In this document: positions 39,474-48,534 of the stretch, piece after piece
Position numbering within the stretch: the first letter of the stretch is position 1
How the letters are laid out: every line of letters begins with the position of its first letter
Assembly: GCF_030812215.1 (NCBI RefSeq)
Contig: NZ_JAUSSG010000001.1
Location: forward strand, 682,001-746,000
Direction: 5' to 3'
Source of the DNA: Variovorax boronicumulans
Lineage (GTDB): Bacteria > Pseudomonadota > Gammaproteobacteria > Burkholderiales > Burkholderiaceae_C
Length of the DNA stretch: 64,000 nucleotides
Made by a program: the position numbers and the translations under genes
Notes under the pieces: generated by a model
The model's input: the letters and a program-made list of their open reading frames with translations, nothing else
Databases searched by the model: none
Told to the model about the DNA's origin: nothing

Positions 39474-42400
39474 ATGTCCATTCACGCCGCACTCCACCAC
39501 GTCACCCACTACAAATACGACCGCCTGGTGCAGTTGGGCCCGCAGGTCGTGCGCTTGCGGCCCGCGCCGCACTGCCGCAGCAATGTGATCTCGTACTCGC
39601 TCACGGTCGAGCCCGCCGAGCACTTCGTCAACTGGATGCAGGACCCGTTCGCCAACTACCAGGCGCGGCTGGTGTTCCCCGAGAAGACACGCGAATTCAA
39701 GGTCACCGTCGACCTCGTGGTCGAGATGGCGGTCTACAACCCCTTCGACTTCTTCCTCGAGCCGCAGGCCGAGAACTTTCCTTTCAAGTACACCGCCTCG
39801 CAGGCCGAGGAACTCGCGCCCTACCTCGTGGCCGATCCGGTCACGCCGCTGGTGGAGGCCTACCTCGACAAGATCGACCGGAAGGAACAGCGCACCATCG
39901 ACTTCCTGGTCGGCCTCAACCAGCAGGTGCAGAAGGACGTCAACTACCTCATCCGCATGGAGCCCGGCGTGCAGACGCCGGAAGAAACGCTCACCAACGG
40001 CAGCGGCTCGTGCCGCGACTCCGGCTGGCTGCTGGTGCAACTGCTGCGCCACATGGGCTTGGCCGCGCGTTTCGTCTCGGGCTACCTGATCCAGCTCACG
40101 CCCGATGTGAAGGCGCTCGACGGCCCGAGCGGCACCACGGTCGATTTCACCGACCTGCATGCGTGGTGCGAGGTGTTCCTGCCGGGCGCCGGATGGATCG
40201 GCCTCGATGCCACCTCGGGCCTCATGGCCGGCGAAGGCCACATCCCGCTCGCCTGCACGCCGACGCCGTCGAGCGCCGCGCCCATCGAAGGCGGCGTGGA
40301 CGAATCCGAGGTCGAGTTCGGCCACGAGATGAAGGTCACGCGCATCTACGAATCACCGCGCGTCACCAAGCCCTACACCGAAGAACAGTGGGCAGAGGTG
40401 CTCTCGCTCGGCGATGCCGTCGATGCACGCCTGAAGGCCGGCGACGTGCGCCTCACGATGGGCGGCGAGCCCACCTACGTGGCGACCAGCGACCGCGACG
40501 CGCCCGAATGGAACACCGACGCGCTCGGTCCCACGAAGCGCGGCTACGCGACCGAACTCGTCCACAAGCTGCGCGCCGAATACGGCAACGGCGGCTTCCT
40601 GCATTTCGGCCAGGGCAAGTGGTACCCGGGCGAGCAGTTGCCGCGCTGGGCGCTGTCGATCTTCTGGCGCGCCGACGGCCAGACGCTGTGGCACGACCCG
40701 GCGCTCTTCGCCGACGAGCGCTTCCCCACGCACTACACGAGCGATGACGCCCAACGCTTCACCACCACGCTGGCGCGGAACCTCGGCCTGAGCGAGCGCT
40801 ACATCCAGCCCGGCTACGAGGACATCTACTACTACCTCTGGCGCGAACGCCGCCTGCCGGTGAACGTCGACCCGTTCGAATCGAAGCTGGACGACGAACT
40901 CGAACGCGTGCGCCTGCGCCGCGTGTTCACGCAGAAGCTGGATGCGGTGATCGGCTACATGCTGCCCATCGAGCCCGGCAACGCGAACAGCGATGCCCCC
41001 GCACTCGCCGGCCCCGGCTGGAAGACCGGCCCCTGGTTCCTGCGCGACGACCGCCTCTATCTCATTCCGGGCGATTCGCCCATGGGCTACCGCCTGCCGC
41101 TCGACTCGCAGCCGTGGGCAAGCAAGGGCGACTACCCCTACCTGATCGAGCGCGACCCGACCGCGCCGCGCGGCGCGTTGCCGAGCGCGGCCGACTACCG
41201 TGCGCGCTACAGCACGGGCGCGGCCGGTGGGGCCGGTGCGAACCTCGGCGATGTGCCCTACACCTTCGGCACGCCGCCGGTGGTGCCCGCATCGCTGCGC
41301 ATGCAGAGCCCCGGCGACGCAGCGAGCACCGATGCCGCGGCGGCCGCGCGTGCCGCCGACGATGTCACGGCCACGCCCGCCACCCGCCAGCCCCTGCGCG
41401 GCGAATCGGCCCACTGGGTCACGCGCACCGCGCTGTGCGTCGAGGTGCGCGACCCACGCCGCGCCAACGGTCCGTCGGCCGAGAAGAAGGGCAGCGCTTC
41501 CGGCGTGCTCTACGTCTTCATGCCGCCGCTCGCACGCCTGGAGGATTACCTGGACCTCGTCGCGGCCGTCGAGGCCACCGCGCAGCAACTGGGCATGCGC
41601 ATCGTGATGGAAGGCTATCCGCCGCCGCGCGATCCGCGCCTGAAGATGCTGGCCGTCACGCCCGACCCGGGCGTGATCGAGGTCAACATCCATCCGGCCC
41701 ACAACTGGAAGGAACTGGTCGCGCACACCGAGTTCCTCTACAACGCCGCGTTCGAGACGCGCCTGTCGGCCGAGAAGTTCATGACCGACGGCCGCCACAC
41801 CGGCACCGGCGGCGGCAACCACTTCGTGATGGGCGGCGCCACGCCGGCGGACAGCCCGTTCCTGCGCCGGCCCGAGCTGCTCGCGAGCCTCCTGCTCTAC
41901 TGGCACAACCATCCGTCGCTGAGCTACCTCTTCTCGGGCATGTTCATCGGACCGACGAGCCAGGCGCCGCGCGTGGACGAGGCACGCAACGACCAGGTCT
42001 ACGAGCTCGAAATTGCCCTGAAGGAAATCGCGAAGAACCGCGAGATCTACGGCCAGAACATGCCCGCATGGCTGGTCGACCGGACGCTGCGCAACATCCT
42101 GATCGACGTGTCGGGCAACACGCACCGCAGCGAGTTCTGCATCGACAAGCTCTACTCGCCCGATTCCAGCACCGGCCGCCTGGGCCTGCTGGAGCTGCGC
42201 GCGTTCGAGATGCCGCCGCATGCGCGCATGAGCATCGCGCAGCAGTTGCTGATCCGCGCGCTGGTCGCCCGCTTCTGGGACGAGCCCTACAAGGCGCCCG
42301 TTACCCGCTGGGGCACCGAACTGCACGACCGCTTCCTGCTGCCGACCTTCGTGAAGATGGACTTCGACGACGTCATCAGCGAGATGCGCCAGGCCGGCTT

Positions 42401-42992
42401 CGCGTTCGACCCCGACTGGTTCGCGCCGCACTTCGAGTTCCGCTTCCCGCTCGTGGGCCAGATGCAGGCGATGGGCGTGGAGCTGTCGCTGCGCAACGCG
42501 CTCGAACCGTGGCACGTGATGGGCGAGGAAGGCTCGGCGGGCGGCACGGTGCGCTATGTCGATTCGTCGCTCGAACGCATCGAGGTGCGCGTGACGGGCC
42601 TGAACGAGAGCCGCCACGTCGTCACCGTCAATGGCAAGGTGCTGCCGCTGCAGCCCACCGGCGTCACCGGCGAATTCGTCGCGGGCGTGCGCTACAAGGC
42701 CTGGAATCCGCCTTCGGCCCTGCACCCGAGCATCGGCGCCCATGCGCCGCTGACCTTCGACCTCGTCGACACCTGGATGAAGCGCTCGCTGGGCGGCTGC
42801 CAGTACTTCGTGGCCCACCCGGGCGGACGCAACTACGACAGCTTCCCGGTCAACGCCTACGAGGCCGAGAGCCGTCGGCATTCGCGCTTCACGCGCATGG
42901 GCCACACGCCCGGCCTGATGCGCACGCCGCCGGCCACCATCGAGCTGCCGGGCAGCCGCGAATTCCCGTTCACCCTCGATCTGCGGCGATAA
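39474..42992 (+). CDS. Transglutaminase/DUF2126 fusion protein
   Basis: 1172 residues. The N-terminal 300 form a bacterial transglutaminase-like protease with a full triad: Cys180 in GSGSCRDSGWLLVQLLRH, His229 in DLHAWCEVFLPG and Asp245 in WIGLDATSGL. The rest is DUF2126, a large module with VRLTMGGEPTYVA, PGEQLPRWALSIFWRADG, LKMLAVTPDPGVIEVNIHP and GRHTGTGGGNHFVMGG, related to carboxylate-amine ligases. First gene of a transglutaminase/ATP-grasp operon; no signal peptide, so cytoplasmic. Substrate unknown. Confidence 0.92.
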   Translation: MSIHAALHHVTHYKYDRLVQLGPQVVRLRPAPHCRSNVISYSLTVEPAEHFVNWMQDPFANYQARLVFPEKTREFKVTVDLVVEMAVYNPFDFFLEPQAENFPFKYTASQAEELAPYLVADPVTPLVEAYLDKIDRKEQRTIDFLVGLNQQVQKDVNYLIRMEPGVQTPEETLTNGSGSCRDSGWLLVQLLRHMGLAARFVSGYLIQLTPDVKALDGPSGTTVDFTDLHAWCEVFLPGAGWIGLDATSGLMAGEGHIPLACTPTPSSAAPIEGGVDESEVEFGHEMKVTRIYESPRVTKPYTEEQWAEVLSLGDAVDARLKAGDVRLTMGGEPTYVATSDRDAPEWNTDALGPTKRGYATELVHKLRAEYGNGGFLHFGQGKWYPGEQLPRWALSIFWRADGQTLWHDPALFADERFPTHYTSDDAQRFTTTLARNLGLSERYIQPGYEDIYYYLWRERRLPVNVDPFESKLDDELERVRLRRVFTQKLDAVIGYMLPIEPGNANSDAPALAGPGWKTGPWFLRDDRLYLIPGDSPMGYRLPLDSQPWASKGDYPYLIERDPTAPRGALPSAADYRARYSTGAAGGAGANLGDVPYTFGTPPVVPASLRMQSPGDAASTDAAAAARAADDVTATPATRQPLRGESAHWVTRTALCVEVRDPRRANGPSAEKKGSASGVLYVFMPPLARLEDYLDLVAAVEATAQQLGMRIVMEGYPPPRDPRLKMLAVTPDPGVIEVNIHPAHNWKELVAHTEFLYNAAFETRLSAEKFMTDGRHTGTGGGNHFVMGGATPADSPFLRRPELLASLLLYWHNHPSLSYLFSGMFIGPTSQAPRVDEARNDQVYELEIALKEIAKNREIYGQNMPAWLVDRTLRNILIDVSGNTHRSEFCIDKLYSPDSSTGRLGLLELRAFEMPPHARMSIAQQLLIRALVARFWDEPYKAPVTRWGTELHDRFLLPTFVKMDFDDVISEMRQAGFAFDPDWFAPHFEFRFPLVGQMQAMGVELSLRNALEPWHVMGEEGSAGGTVRYVDSSLERIEVRVTGLNESRHVVTVNGKVLPLQPTGVTGEFVAGVRYKAWNPPSALHPSIGAHAPLTFDLVDTWMKRSLGGCQYFVAHPGGRNYDSFPVNAYEAESRRHSRFTRMGHTPGLMRTPPATIELPGSREFPFTLDLRR

Positions 42993-43054
42993 GGGGCCAT
43001 TTAGCACACTGCCCGAACGGCTCCCCCGTGACGGCAGTGTGACAATCCTCCCCT

Positions 43055-45817
43055 GTGGAACCCTTGAACGAATCCCTGTTCGACGCCCAGGCCCTGGAGT
43101 TTCCAGCGGCCCTGGCGTCGACGCTCGCGCCGGCCGCCCTGCCCGGCCACTTCGATGAATTGCGTGGCGGAGCCACGCCGGCGGCGCCTCTGCGACCCGC
43201 ATCGCCGGGCACGGCCCCGGCGGCAAGTGCCCCGCTGCTGTACGACGCGGCGACGGAGCGCCCGGCGGCCACGCAATCTCAATCGCAGTCCTCGTCTTCC
43301 GCATCGCAGTCCCAGGGCCAATCGCAGTCGCAGCAACCGGCGGTGCCCGGCGAAACCCCACCGCTCACACCCGCCTGGAACGCCTTCTTCGACCAACTCG
43401 GCCCGGGCGGCTTCAACGACCTGCCACGCCGCGCGGTCAGCCTGGAGCGGCAGATCCGCGACAACGGCGTCACCTACAACGTCTACGCCGATGCCACCAA
43501 CGGCCCGCAGCGGCCCTGGTCGCTCGACCTGTTTCCGCTGATCGTCTCGCCCGAGAGCTGGAGCCAGATCGAGGCCGGCGTGCTGCAGCGCGTGCGCGTG
43601 CTCGACCGGGTGATGGCCGATGTCTACGGCCCCCAGCAGTTGCTGAGCGAAGGGCTCATTCCCCCGGCGCTGGTGCGCGGCCATCCGGGCTACCTGCGCG
43701 CACTGCACGGCGTGAAGCCGCCGGGCGACACCTGGCTGCACATCGCGGCCTTCGACCTCGCACGCGGCCCCGACGGCAACTGGTGGGTGGTGTCGCAGCG
43801 CACCCAGGCGCCCTCGGGCCTGGGCTACCTGCTGGAGAACCGGCTGGCCATCACGCGGCAGTTTCCGCAGGCCTTCGAGGCGCTGCACGTGCAGCGCCTG
43901 GCCGCCACCTACAGCGCCATGATGGACGGCCTGCAGCGCATGTGCCCGGCCGGCGTGCCGCCCCACATCGCCCTCCTCACGCCCGGCCCGTACAACGAGA
44001 CCTACTTCGAGCACGCGTACCTCGCGCGCTACCTGGGCGTGACGCTGGTCGAGGGCAGCGACCTCACGGTGCGCGACCAGCGCCTCTACCTGAAGACCCT
44101 GCAGGGCCTGCGCCCGGTGCACGGCCTCATCAAGCGGCTGGACGACCAGTTCCTCGACCCGCTGGAGCTGCGCCCCGATTCCACGCTCGGCGTGCCCGGC
44201 CTCCTGCAGGCGATCCGCGCCGGCAATGTGCTGGTGGCCAACATGCCCGGCTCGGCGTTCCTCGAATCGCCCGCGCTGCTCGGCTTCCTGCCGGGCCTCG
44301 CGCGCCGGCTGATCGGCGAGAAGCTCAAGCTGCCGGCATTGCCCACCTGGTGGTGCGGCGAACGCGCCGCGCTCGAGGCGGTGCTGCCGCAATTGGGCGA
44401 CTGCTTCATCAAGCCCACCTACCCCGGCATCGACGGCCGCACGAGCTTCGATGCGGTGCTTGGCAGCCAATTGGGGCGGCGCGAACTCGACGAGTGGGCC
44501 GGCCGCATCGTGCGCGAAGGCGACGCCCACACGGTGCAGAGCTACCTGCCGCTGTCGCAGATTCCCACCTGGGCGAGCGACCTCGGTCCTGGCCACATCG
44601 CACCGCGTGCGGTGCTCCTGCGGGTGTTCGCCGTGAGCGACGGCGCGCGGTCGTGGCGCGTGCTGCCCGGCGGCCTCGCCCGGCTCGCGGGCGCCGACGC
44701 ACAGATCGCCTCGATGCAGCGCGGCGGCAGCAGTGCCGACGTGTGGGTGCAGACGCACGGCGAGGTCGATCGCACCACGCTGCTGCAGCCGCACGCCACG
44801 CCGGCCTCGCTCGCGCGGCACCGCGCGCCGGTCACCAGCCGTGCGGCGGAAAACATGTTCTGGCTCGGCCGCTACACCGAACGCGCCGAGAACGCGGTGC
44901 GCCTCGCGCGTCTCACGCTCAACCTGCTGGGCGGCGAAGACCAGTCGTCGCGCCCGCTGCTCGAATGGCTGCACCGCATGGCCGTGCGCAATGCGCTGGT
45001 GCCGGCCGAGGCGCCGAGCGCACCGCAGTCGCGCCGGGTGTTCGAGCGTGCCCTGGTGGCAGAACTGGGCGATGTCGCCAGCGGCGGCAGCGTCGGCTAT
45101 AGCCTGCGCTGCATCCGGCAGGCCGCGGCGGCGGTGCGCGAGCGGCTCTCGCAGGACAACTGGAACCAGATCGTGCGCGCCGAGGCCGACTTCCTCCGCC
45201 GTGCCGCAGAGCAGGCCGGCGAAGGCAGCTTTGCCGCCAGCGCCGCGCTGCGCGCGCTGGAATCCGCCAGCACCGCGCTGGCCGCCATGACCGGCGCGCA
45301 GACCGACCGCATGACGCGCGACGACGCCTGGCGCCTGCTGTCCATCGGCCGCCACATCGAGCGCCTGGGCTTCCTGTCGAACGCGCTCGAAGTCGGCTTC
45401 GACAACGGCGCGGTGCACGAGGTCAGCGGCTTCGAGGCGATGGTGGCGCTGTTCGACAGCACCATCACCTTCCACGCGCGCTACCAGCAGCGGCGCGACG
45501 TTGCCACGCTGGTCGACCTGCTGGTGCTCGATGCGGAGAACCCGCGCTCACTGGCCTGGGTCACGCAGACCCTGCGCGGACGCATTGCCCGGCTCGCGGG
45601 CAGCGCGCCCGGCAAGCTCACCGCGCTGTCGTACGAACTGCCCGATCCGGCCACCTGGACACTCGAGCACCTGTGCGCCGCGGGGCCGGACGCGAGCTAT
45701 TCCGCGCTGATCCAGTTGCTCGCCAACTGCGAGACGGCCGCCTACCATGTGTCGGACGCCATCGGCACGCGCTACTTCACGCTCACATCCGAATCGCTGC
45801 GCTCCGTCGGAGCCTGA
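43055..45817 (+). CDS. Circularly permuted ATP-grasp fused to alpha-E domain
   Basis: 920 residues from GTG 43055. After a variable N-terminus with a Gln/Ser-rich linker (73-94) comes a circularly permuted ATP-grasp ligase (PLIVSPESWSQIEAGVLQRVRVLDRVMADVYGPQQLL, VVSQRTQAPSGLGYLLENRLAITRQF, FIKPTYPGIDGRTSFDAVLG), then an alpha-E domain from about residue 605 (AENMFWLGRYTERAENAVRLARL). It is a fused version of the two genes at 33276-35767. Probable amide ligase, partner of the transglutaminase genes on both sides. Confidence 0.92.
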   Translation: MEPLNESLFDAQALEFPAALASTLAPAALPGHFDELRGGATPAAPLRPASPGTAPAASAPLLYDAATERPAATQSQSQSSSSASQSQGQSQSQQPAVPGETPPLTPAWNAFFDQLGPGGFNDLPRRAVSLERQIRDNGVTYNVYADATNGPQRPWSLDLFPLIVSPESWSQIEAGVLQRVRVLDRVMADVYGPQQLLSEGLIPPALVRGHPGYLRALHGVKPPGDTWLHIAAFDLARGPDGNWWVVSQRTQAPSGLGYLLENRLAITRQFPQAFEALHVQRLAATYSAMMDGLQRMCPAGVPPHIALLTPGPYNETYFEHAYLARYLGVTLVEGSDLTVRDQRLYLKTLQGLRPVHGLIKRLDDQFLDPLELRPDSTLGVPGLLQAIRAGNVLVANMPGSAFLESPALLGFLPGLARRLIGEKLKLPALPTWWCGERAALEAVLPQLGDCFIKPTYPGIDGRTSFDAVLGSQLGRRELDEWAGRIVREGDAHTVQSYLPLSQIPTWASDLGPGHIAPRAVLLRVFAVSDGARSWRVLPGGLARLAGADAQIASMQRGGSSADVWVQTHGEVDRTTLLQPHATPASLARHRAPVTSRAAENMFWLGRYTERAENAVRLARLTLNLLGGEDQSSRPLLEWLHRMAVRNALVPAEAPSAPQSRRVFERALVAELGDVASGGSVGYSLRCIRQAAAAVRERLSQDNWNQIVRAEADFLRRAAEQAGEGSFAASAALRALESASTALAAMTGAQTDRMTRDDAWRLLSIGRHIERLGFLSNALEVGFDNGAVHEVSGFEAMVALFDSTITFHARYQQRRDVATLVDLLVLDAENPRSLAWVTQTLRGRIARLAGSAPGKLTALSYELPDPATWTLEHLCAAGPDASYSALIQLLANCETAAYHVSDAIGTRYFTLTSESLRSVGA

Positions 45818-45853
45818 TCGATTCGACAACGATATTTCGAAGGAGGCATTTCC

Positions 45854-46675
45854 ATGTCAGGCATCGCCATCAACCGCCGTCTCGCACTCTCCGCCGCCGC
45901 ACTGCTCGTCGGCCTCGCGCTCGCCGGCTGCGGCAAGCAGGAAGCCGCCGCGCCCGCCACCGCTTCAGCGCCCCCACCACCCGCCGCGGCGCGCGTGCTG
46001 GTCGTCGGCACCGACGCGGCTTACGCACCCTTCGAATCGCAGAACGAAAAGGGCGAGGTCGTGGGCTTCGACATCGACGTGGTGAAGGCCGTCGCGCAGA
46101 AGGCCGGCATCGAGGTGAAGTTCGTCAATACGCCGTGGGAAGGCATCTTCAATTCGCTCGACCAGGGCGACCGCGACCTGCTGGTGTCGTCCATCACCAT
46201 CACCGACGAGCGCCGCCAGACCATGGACTTCTCGCAGCCCTACTTCGAGGCCAGGCAGCTCATCGCGGTGAAGAGCGATTCGCCGGTCGCGAAGTTCGAC
46301 GACATCAAGACGCTGAAGGTCGGCGTGCAGAACGGCACCACCGGCGACGAGGTGGTGGGCAAGCTGCTGGGCAAGTCGAGCACCGCCATCAAGCGTTTCG
46401 AATCGACCCCGCTCGCGCTGAAGGAACTCGAAGCCGGCGGTGTGCAAGCCGTGGTGGCGGACAACGGTGTGGTGGCGCACTACCTTGCGAACAACGCCGC
46501 GGGCGGCTTCAAGACAGTGAGCGATGCGGGCTTTCCGTCGGAGCAATACGGCATCGCGGTGAAGAAGGGCAATGCCGAGCTCCTGGCCAAGATCGACAAG
46601 GGCCTCGCGGACATCAAGGCCGACGGCACCTACGCGAAGATCTACGCGTCGCATTTCGGCGCCGCGTCGAAGTAA
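45854..46675 (+). CDS. Polar-amino-acid-type ABC solute-binding lipoprotein, orphan
   Basis: 273 residues. The lipobox LALAGC puts the lipidated Cys at 26. Family 3 solute-binding core: VGTDAAYAPFESQNEKGEVVGFDIDVVKAVAQKAG, DLLVSSITITDERRQTMDFSQPYF (Arg for the ligand carboxylate) and GGVQAVVADNGVVAHYL, with the Asp that usually holds the alpha-amino group. It thus looks like a true amino-acid binder. No permease or ATPase is adjacent; it sits inside the ATP-grasp/transglutaminase operon. Confidence 0.9.
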   Translation: MSGIAINRRLALSAAALLVGLALAGCGKQEAAAPATASAPPPPAAARVLVVGTDAAYAPFESQNEKGEVVGFDIDVVKAVAQKAGIEVKFVNTPWEGIFNSLDQGDRDLLVSSITITDERRQTMDFSQPYFEARQLIAVKSDSPVAKFDDIKTLKVGVQNGTTGDEVVGKLLGKSSTAIKRFESTPLALKELEAGGVQAVVADNGVVAHYLANNAAGGFKTVSDAGFPSEQYGIAVKKGNAELLAKIDKGLADIKADGTYAKIYASHFGAASK

Positions 46676-46696
46676 GAAGCGGTTGCCGACAACACC

Positions 46697-47662
46697 ATGC
46701 TGCTGCACGTCACCCACGAAACCCGCTACGAGTACGCACCGCCGGTCGAGACGGCGCAGCACCTGGCCCACCTGAAGCCGCTGGCCACCGGTTCGCAGCG
46801 GCTCGTGAGCCACCTGCTCACGATCGATCCGCCGCCGGCGCAGCGCGGCGAGCTGCCCGATGTCTACGGCAACACGCGCGCCTTCTTCGCGCTCGAGGCC
46901 ACGCACGACCGGCTGGTGGTCACGGCCGAGAGCGTGGTCGATACCTCGGTGCCGGTGCTCTCGGGCGCCATCGCGCGCGAGCTGCCCTGGGAGGCGGTGC
47001 GCGAGCGCTTCCGCTTCCGCAAGGACGCCACCTTCGACGCGGCCTCCGAGTTCGTCTTTCCCTCGCCCTACGTGCCGCGCCACGACGACTTCGCCGCCTA
47101 TGCGCGCGCGAGCTTCGTGCCCGGGCGTCCCACCTTCGACGCGGCGATGGACCTCACCGAGCGCATGTACCGCGACTTCGACTACGACGCCGACAGCACC
47201 GAGATCAACACCCCCGCCGTCGAGGCGCTGGCCCAGCGCAAGGGCGTGTGCCAGGACTTCGCGCACATCATGATCGCGTGCTTTCGCACGCTGGGCCTGC
47301 CCGCGCGCTACGTGAGCGGCTACCTGCTCACGCAGCCGCCGCCGGGCCAGCCGCGGCTGGTCGGCGCCGACGCCTCGCACGCGTGGGTGTCGGTGTACCT
47401 GCCCGGCGAGAACGAAGACGGCGACGGCGCCGGCGGCTGGGCCGACTTCGATCCCACCAACGGCCGCCAGCCGGGCGAGGACTACGTCACGCTGGCCATC
47501 GGCCGCGACTACTCCGACGTCTCGCCGATGCGCGGCGTACTCCATGGCGGCGCAAGGCACACGCTGCGTGTCGGGGTGACCGTGCAGCCGGTGGGGGAAG
47601 TGGTCCAGCTCGCGCCGCAAAGCCAGACACAATCGATATCCCAAGACAAGGAGTCTCCATGA
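46697..47662 (+). CDS. Transglutaminase family protein
   Basis: 321 residues, with the N-terminal beta region (LLHVTHETRYEYAPPVETAQHLAHLKPL) and a transglutaminase core: Cys in QRKGVCQDFAHIMIACFRTLG, His in ADASHAWVSVYLPG, Asp in GWADFDPTNG. No signal peptide. It lies 21 bases after the lipoprotein gene and overlaps the RidA gene by four bases (ATGA). It resembles the transglutaminase partner of COG2307/COG2308 modules; acts as a peptidase or amidase, substrate unknown. Confidence 0.92.
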   Translation: MLLHVTHETRYEYAPPVETAQHLAHLKPLATGSQRLVSHLLTIDPPPAQRGELPDVYGNTRAFFALEATHDRLVVTAESVVDTSVPVLSGAIARELPWEAVRERFRFRKDATFDAASEFVFPSPYVPRHDDFAAYARASFVPGRPTFDAAMDLTERMYRDFDYDADSTEINTPAVEALAQRKGVCQDFAHIMIACFRTLGLPARYVSGYLLTQPPPGQPRLVGADASHAWVSVYLPGENEDGDGAGGWADFDPTNGRQPGEDYVTLAIGRDYSDVSPMRGVLHGGARHTLRVGVTVQPVGEVVQLAPQSQTQSISQDKESP

Positions 47663-48117
47663 GCGTTTACGACAAACTTTCCAGCCTCGGCATCACCCTG
47701 CCCCCGGTCTCGGCCCCCGCCGCCGCCTACGTGCCTTTCGTGCAGACCGGCAACCTCGTGTTCCTGTCGGGCCACATCGCCAAGAAGGACGGCAAGGTCT
47801 GGGCCGGCCAGCTCGGCGTGAACATCACCACCGAGGAAGGCAAGCAGGCCGCACGCGCCATCGCCATCGACCTGCTGGGCACGCTGCACGCGGCCGTGGG
47901 CGACCTCAACAAGGTCAAGCGCATCGTCAAGGTGATGAGCCTCGTGAACTCGGTCGGCACCTTCACCGAACAGCATCTCGTGACCAACGGCGCGAGCGAA
48001 TTCTTCGCCGAGGTCTTCGGCCCCGAAAAGGGTGCGCATGCGCGCAGCGCGTTCGGCGTGGCGCAAGTGCCGATGGGCGCCTGCGTCGAGATCGAGCTGA
48101 TCGCCGAAGTCGGCTGA
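47659..48117 (+). CDS. RidA family protein (YjgF/YER057c/UK114)
   Basis: 152 residues. RidA proteins are homotrimeric and hydrolyse reactive enamine/imine intermediates. The Cys-containing block GAHARSAFGVAQVPMGACVEIELIAEV is typical, with the catalytic Arg in HARSAFG. The ATG at 47659 overlaps the transglutaminase stop; the frame is open far upstream, but those readings run through other genes. The link to the transglutaminase operon suggests imine clearance during amino-acid release, which is inference. Confidence 0.93.
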   Translation: MSVYDKLSSLGITLPPVSAPAAAYVPFVQTGNLVFLSGHIAKKDGKVWAGQLGVNITTEEGKQAARAIAIDLLGTLHAAVGDLNKVKRIVKVMSLVNSVGTFTEQHLVTNGASEFFAEVFGPEKGAHARSAFGVAQVPMGACVEIELIAEVG

Positions 48118-48125
48118 TCCGCCAG

Positions 48126-48152
48126 AAAAAGCCCCGCCGGTCGGGGCTTTTT
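48126..48152 (+). terminator. Rho-independent terminator after the RidA gene
   Basis: Stem AGCCCCG-CGGGGCT (30-36 with 42-48 of the 48,1xx row) with loop CCGGT, followed by TTTTTC and preceded by AAAAA, so it may act in both directions. It begins nine bases after the stop. Confidence 0.92.
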
Positions 48153-48167
48153 CAATCCTTCAAAGCC

Positions 48168-48533
48168 ATGAACATCGCCCTGCGCACCCTCGCCTCGACT
48201 GCGCTTCTGTTCGCCGCCCTGCAACCGGGCGGCGCGTCCGCGCAATCGCTCAGTTGCGGCGGCTTTCTCGCAGGTGTCGGCGAATCGAAGTTCTCCGTGC
48301 TCAACAAATGCGGCGAGCCGGTCCTGAAGGACATCGTCTGCGTCAACCGGCCCCAGGTCGAAGTGATCGTCGCGCCGGGCGCGCGCGGCGGCGGCACGCG
48401 GCAGATCATCAGCCAGCAGTGCGTCCCGATGGAAGACTGGACCTACCACCGCGGCCAGGGCAACTTCCTCGGGATCGTGCGGTTCTATAACGGCGCCGTC
48501 GAATCGGTGCGCGACGGCGACCGGGTCCCGTGA
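48168..48533 (+). CDS. DUF2845 domain-containing periplasmic protein
   Basis: 121 residues. Signal peptide MNIALRTLASTALLFAALQPGGASA, then four Cys (SLSCGGF, LNKCGEP, DIVCVNR, SQQCVPM) that may form two disulfides, and a C-terminal block (WTYHRGQGNFLGIVRFYNGAVESVRDG) typical of DUF2845. Function unknown. It follows a terminator, so it has its own promoter or is read weakly through it. Convergent with the LysR gene after one base. Confidence 0.82.
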   Translation: MNIALRTLASTALLFAALQPGGASAQSLSCGGFLAGVGESKFSVLNKCGEPVLKDIVCVNRPQVEVIVAPGARGGGTRQIISQQCVPMEDWTYHRGQGNFLGIVRFYNGAVESVRDGDRVP

Positions 48534-48534
48534 C

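Noticed and set aside
40353..43361. Minus-strand open frame of 1002 codons over the DUF2126 gene
   Set aside because: Composition is His/Arg/Val-rich with no recognisable domain, and the opposite strand encodes a full transglutaminase triad and DUF2126.
45673..48117. Single 814-codon plus-strand frame spanning four genes and ending in RidA
   Set aside because: It reads out of frame through the SBP and transglutaminase genes; only the last 152 codons match a known family, with an ATG overlapping the previous stop.
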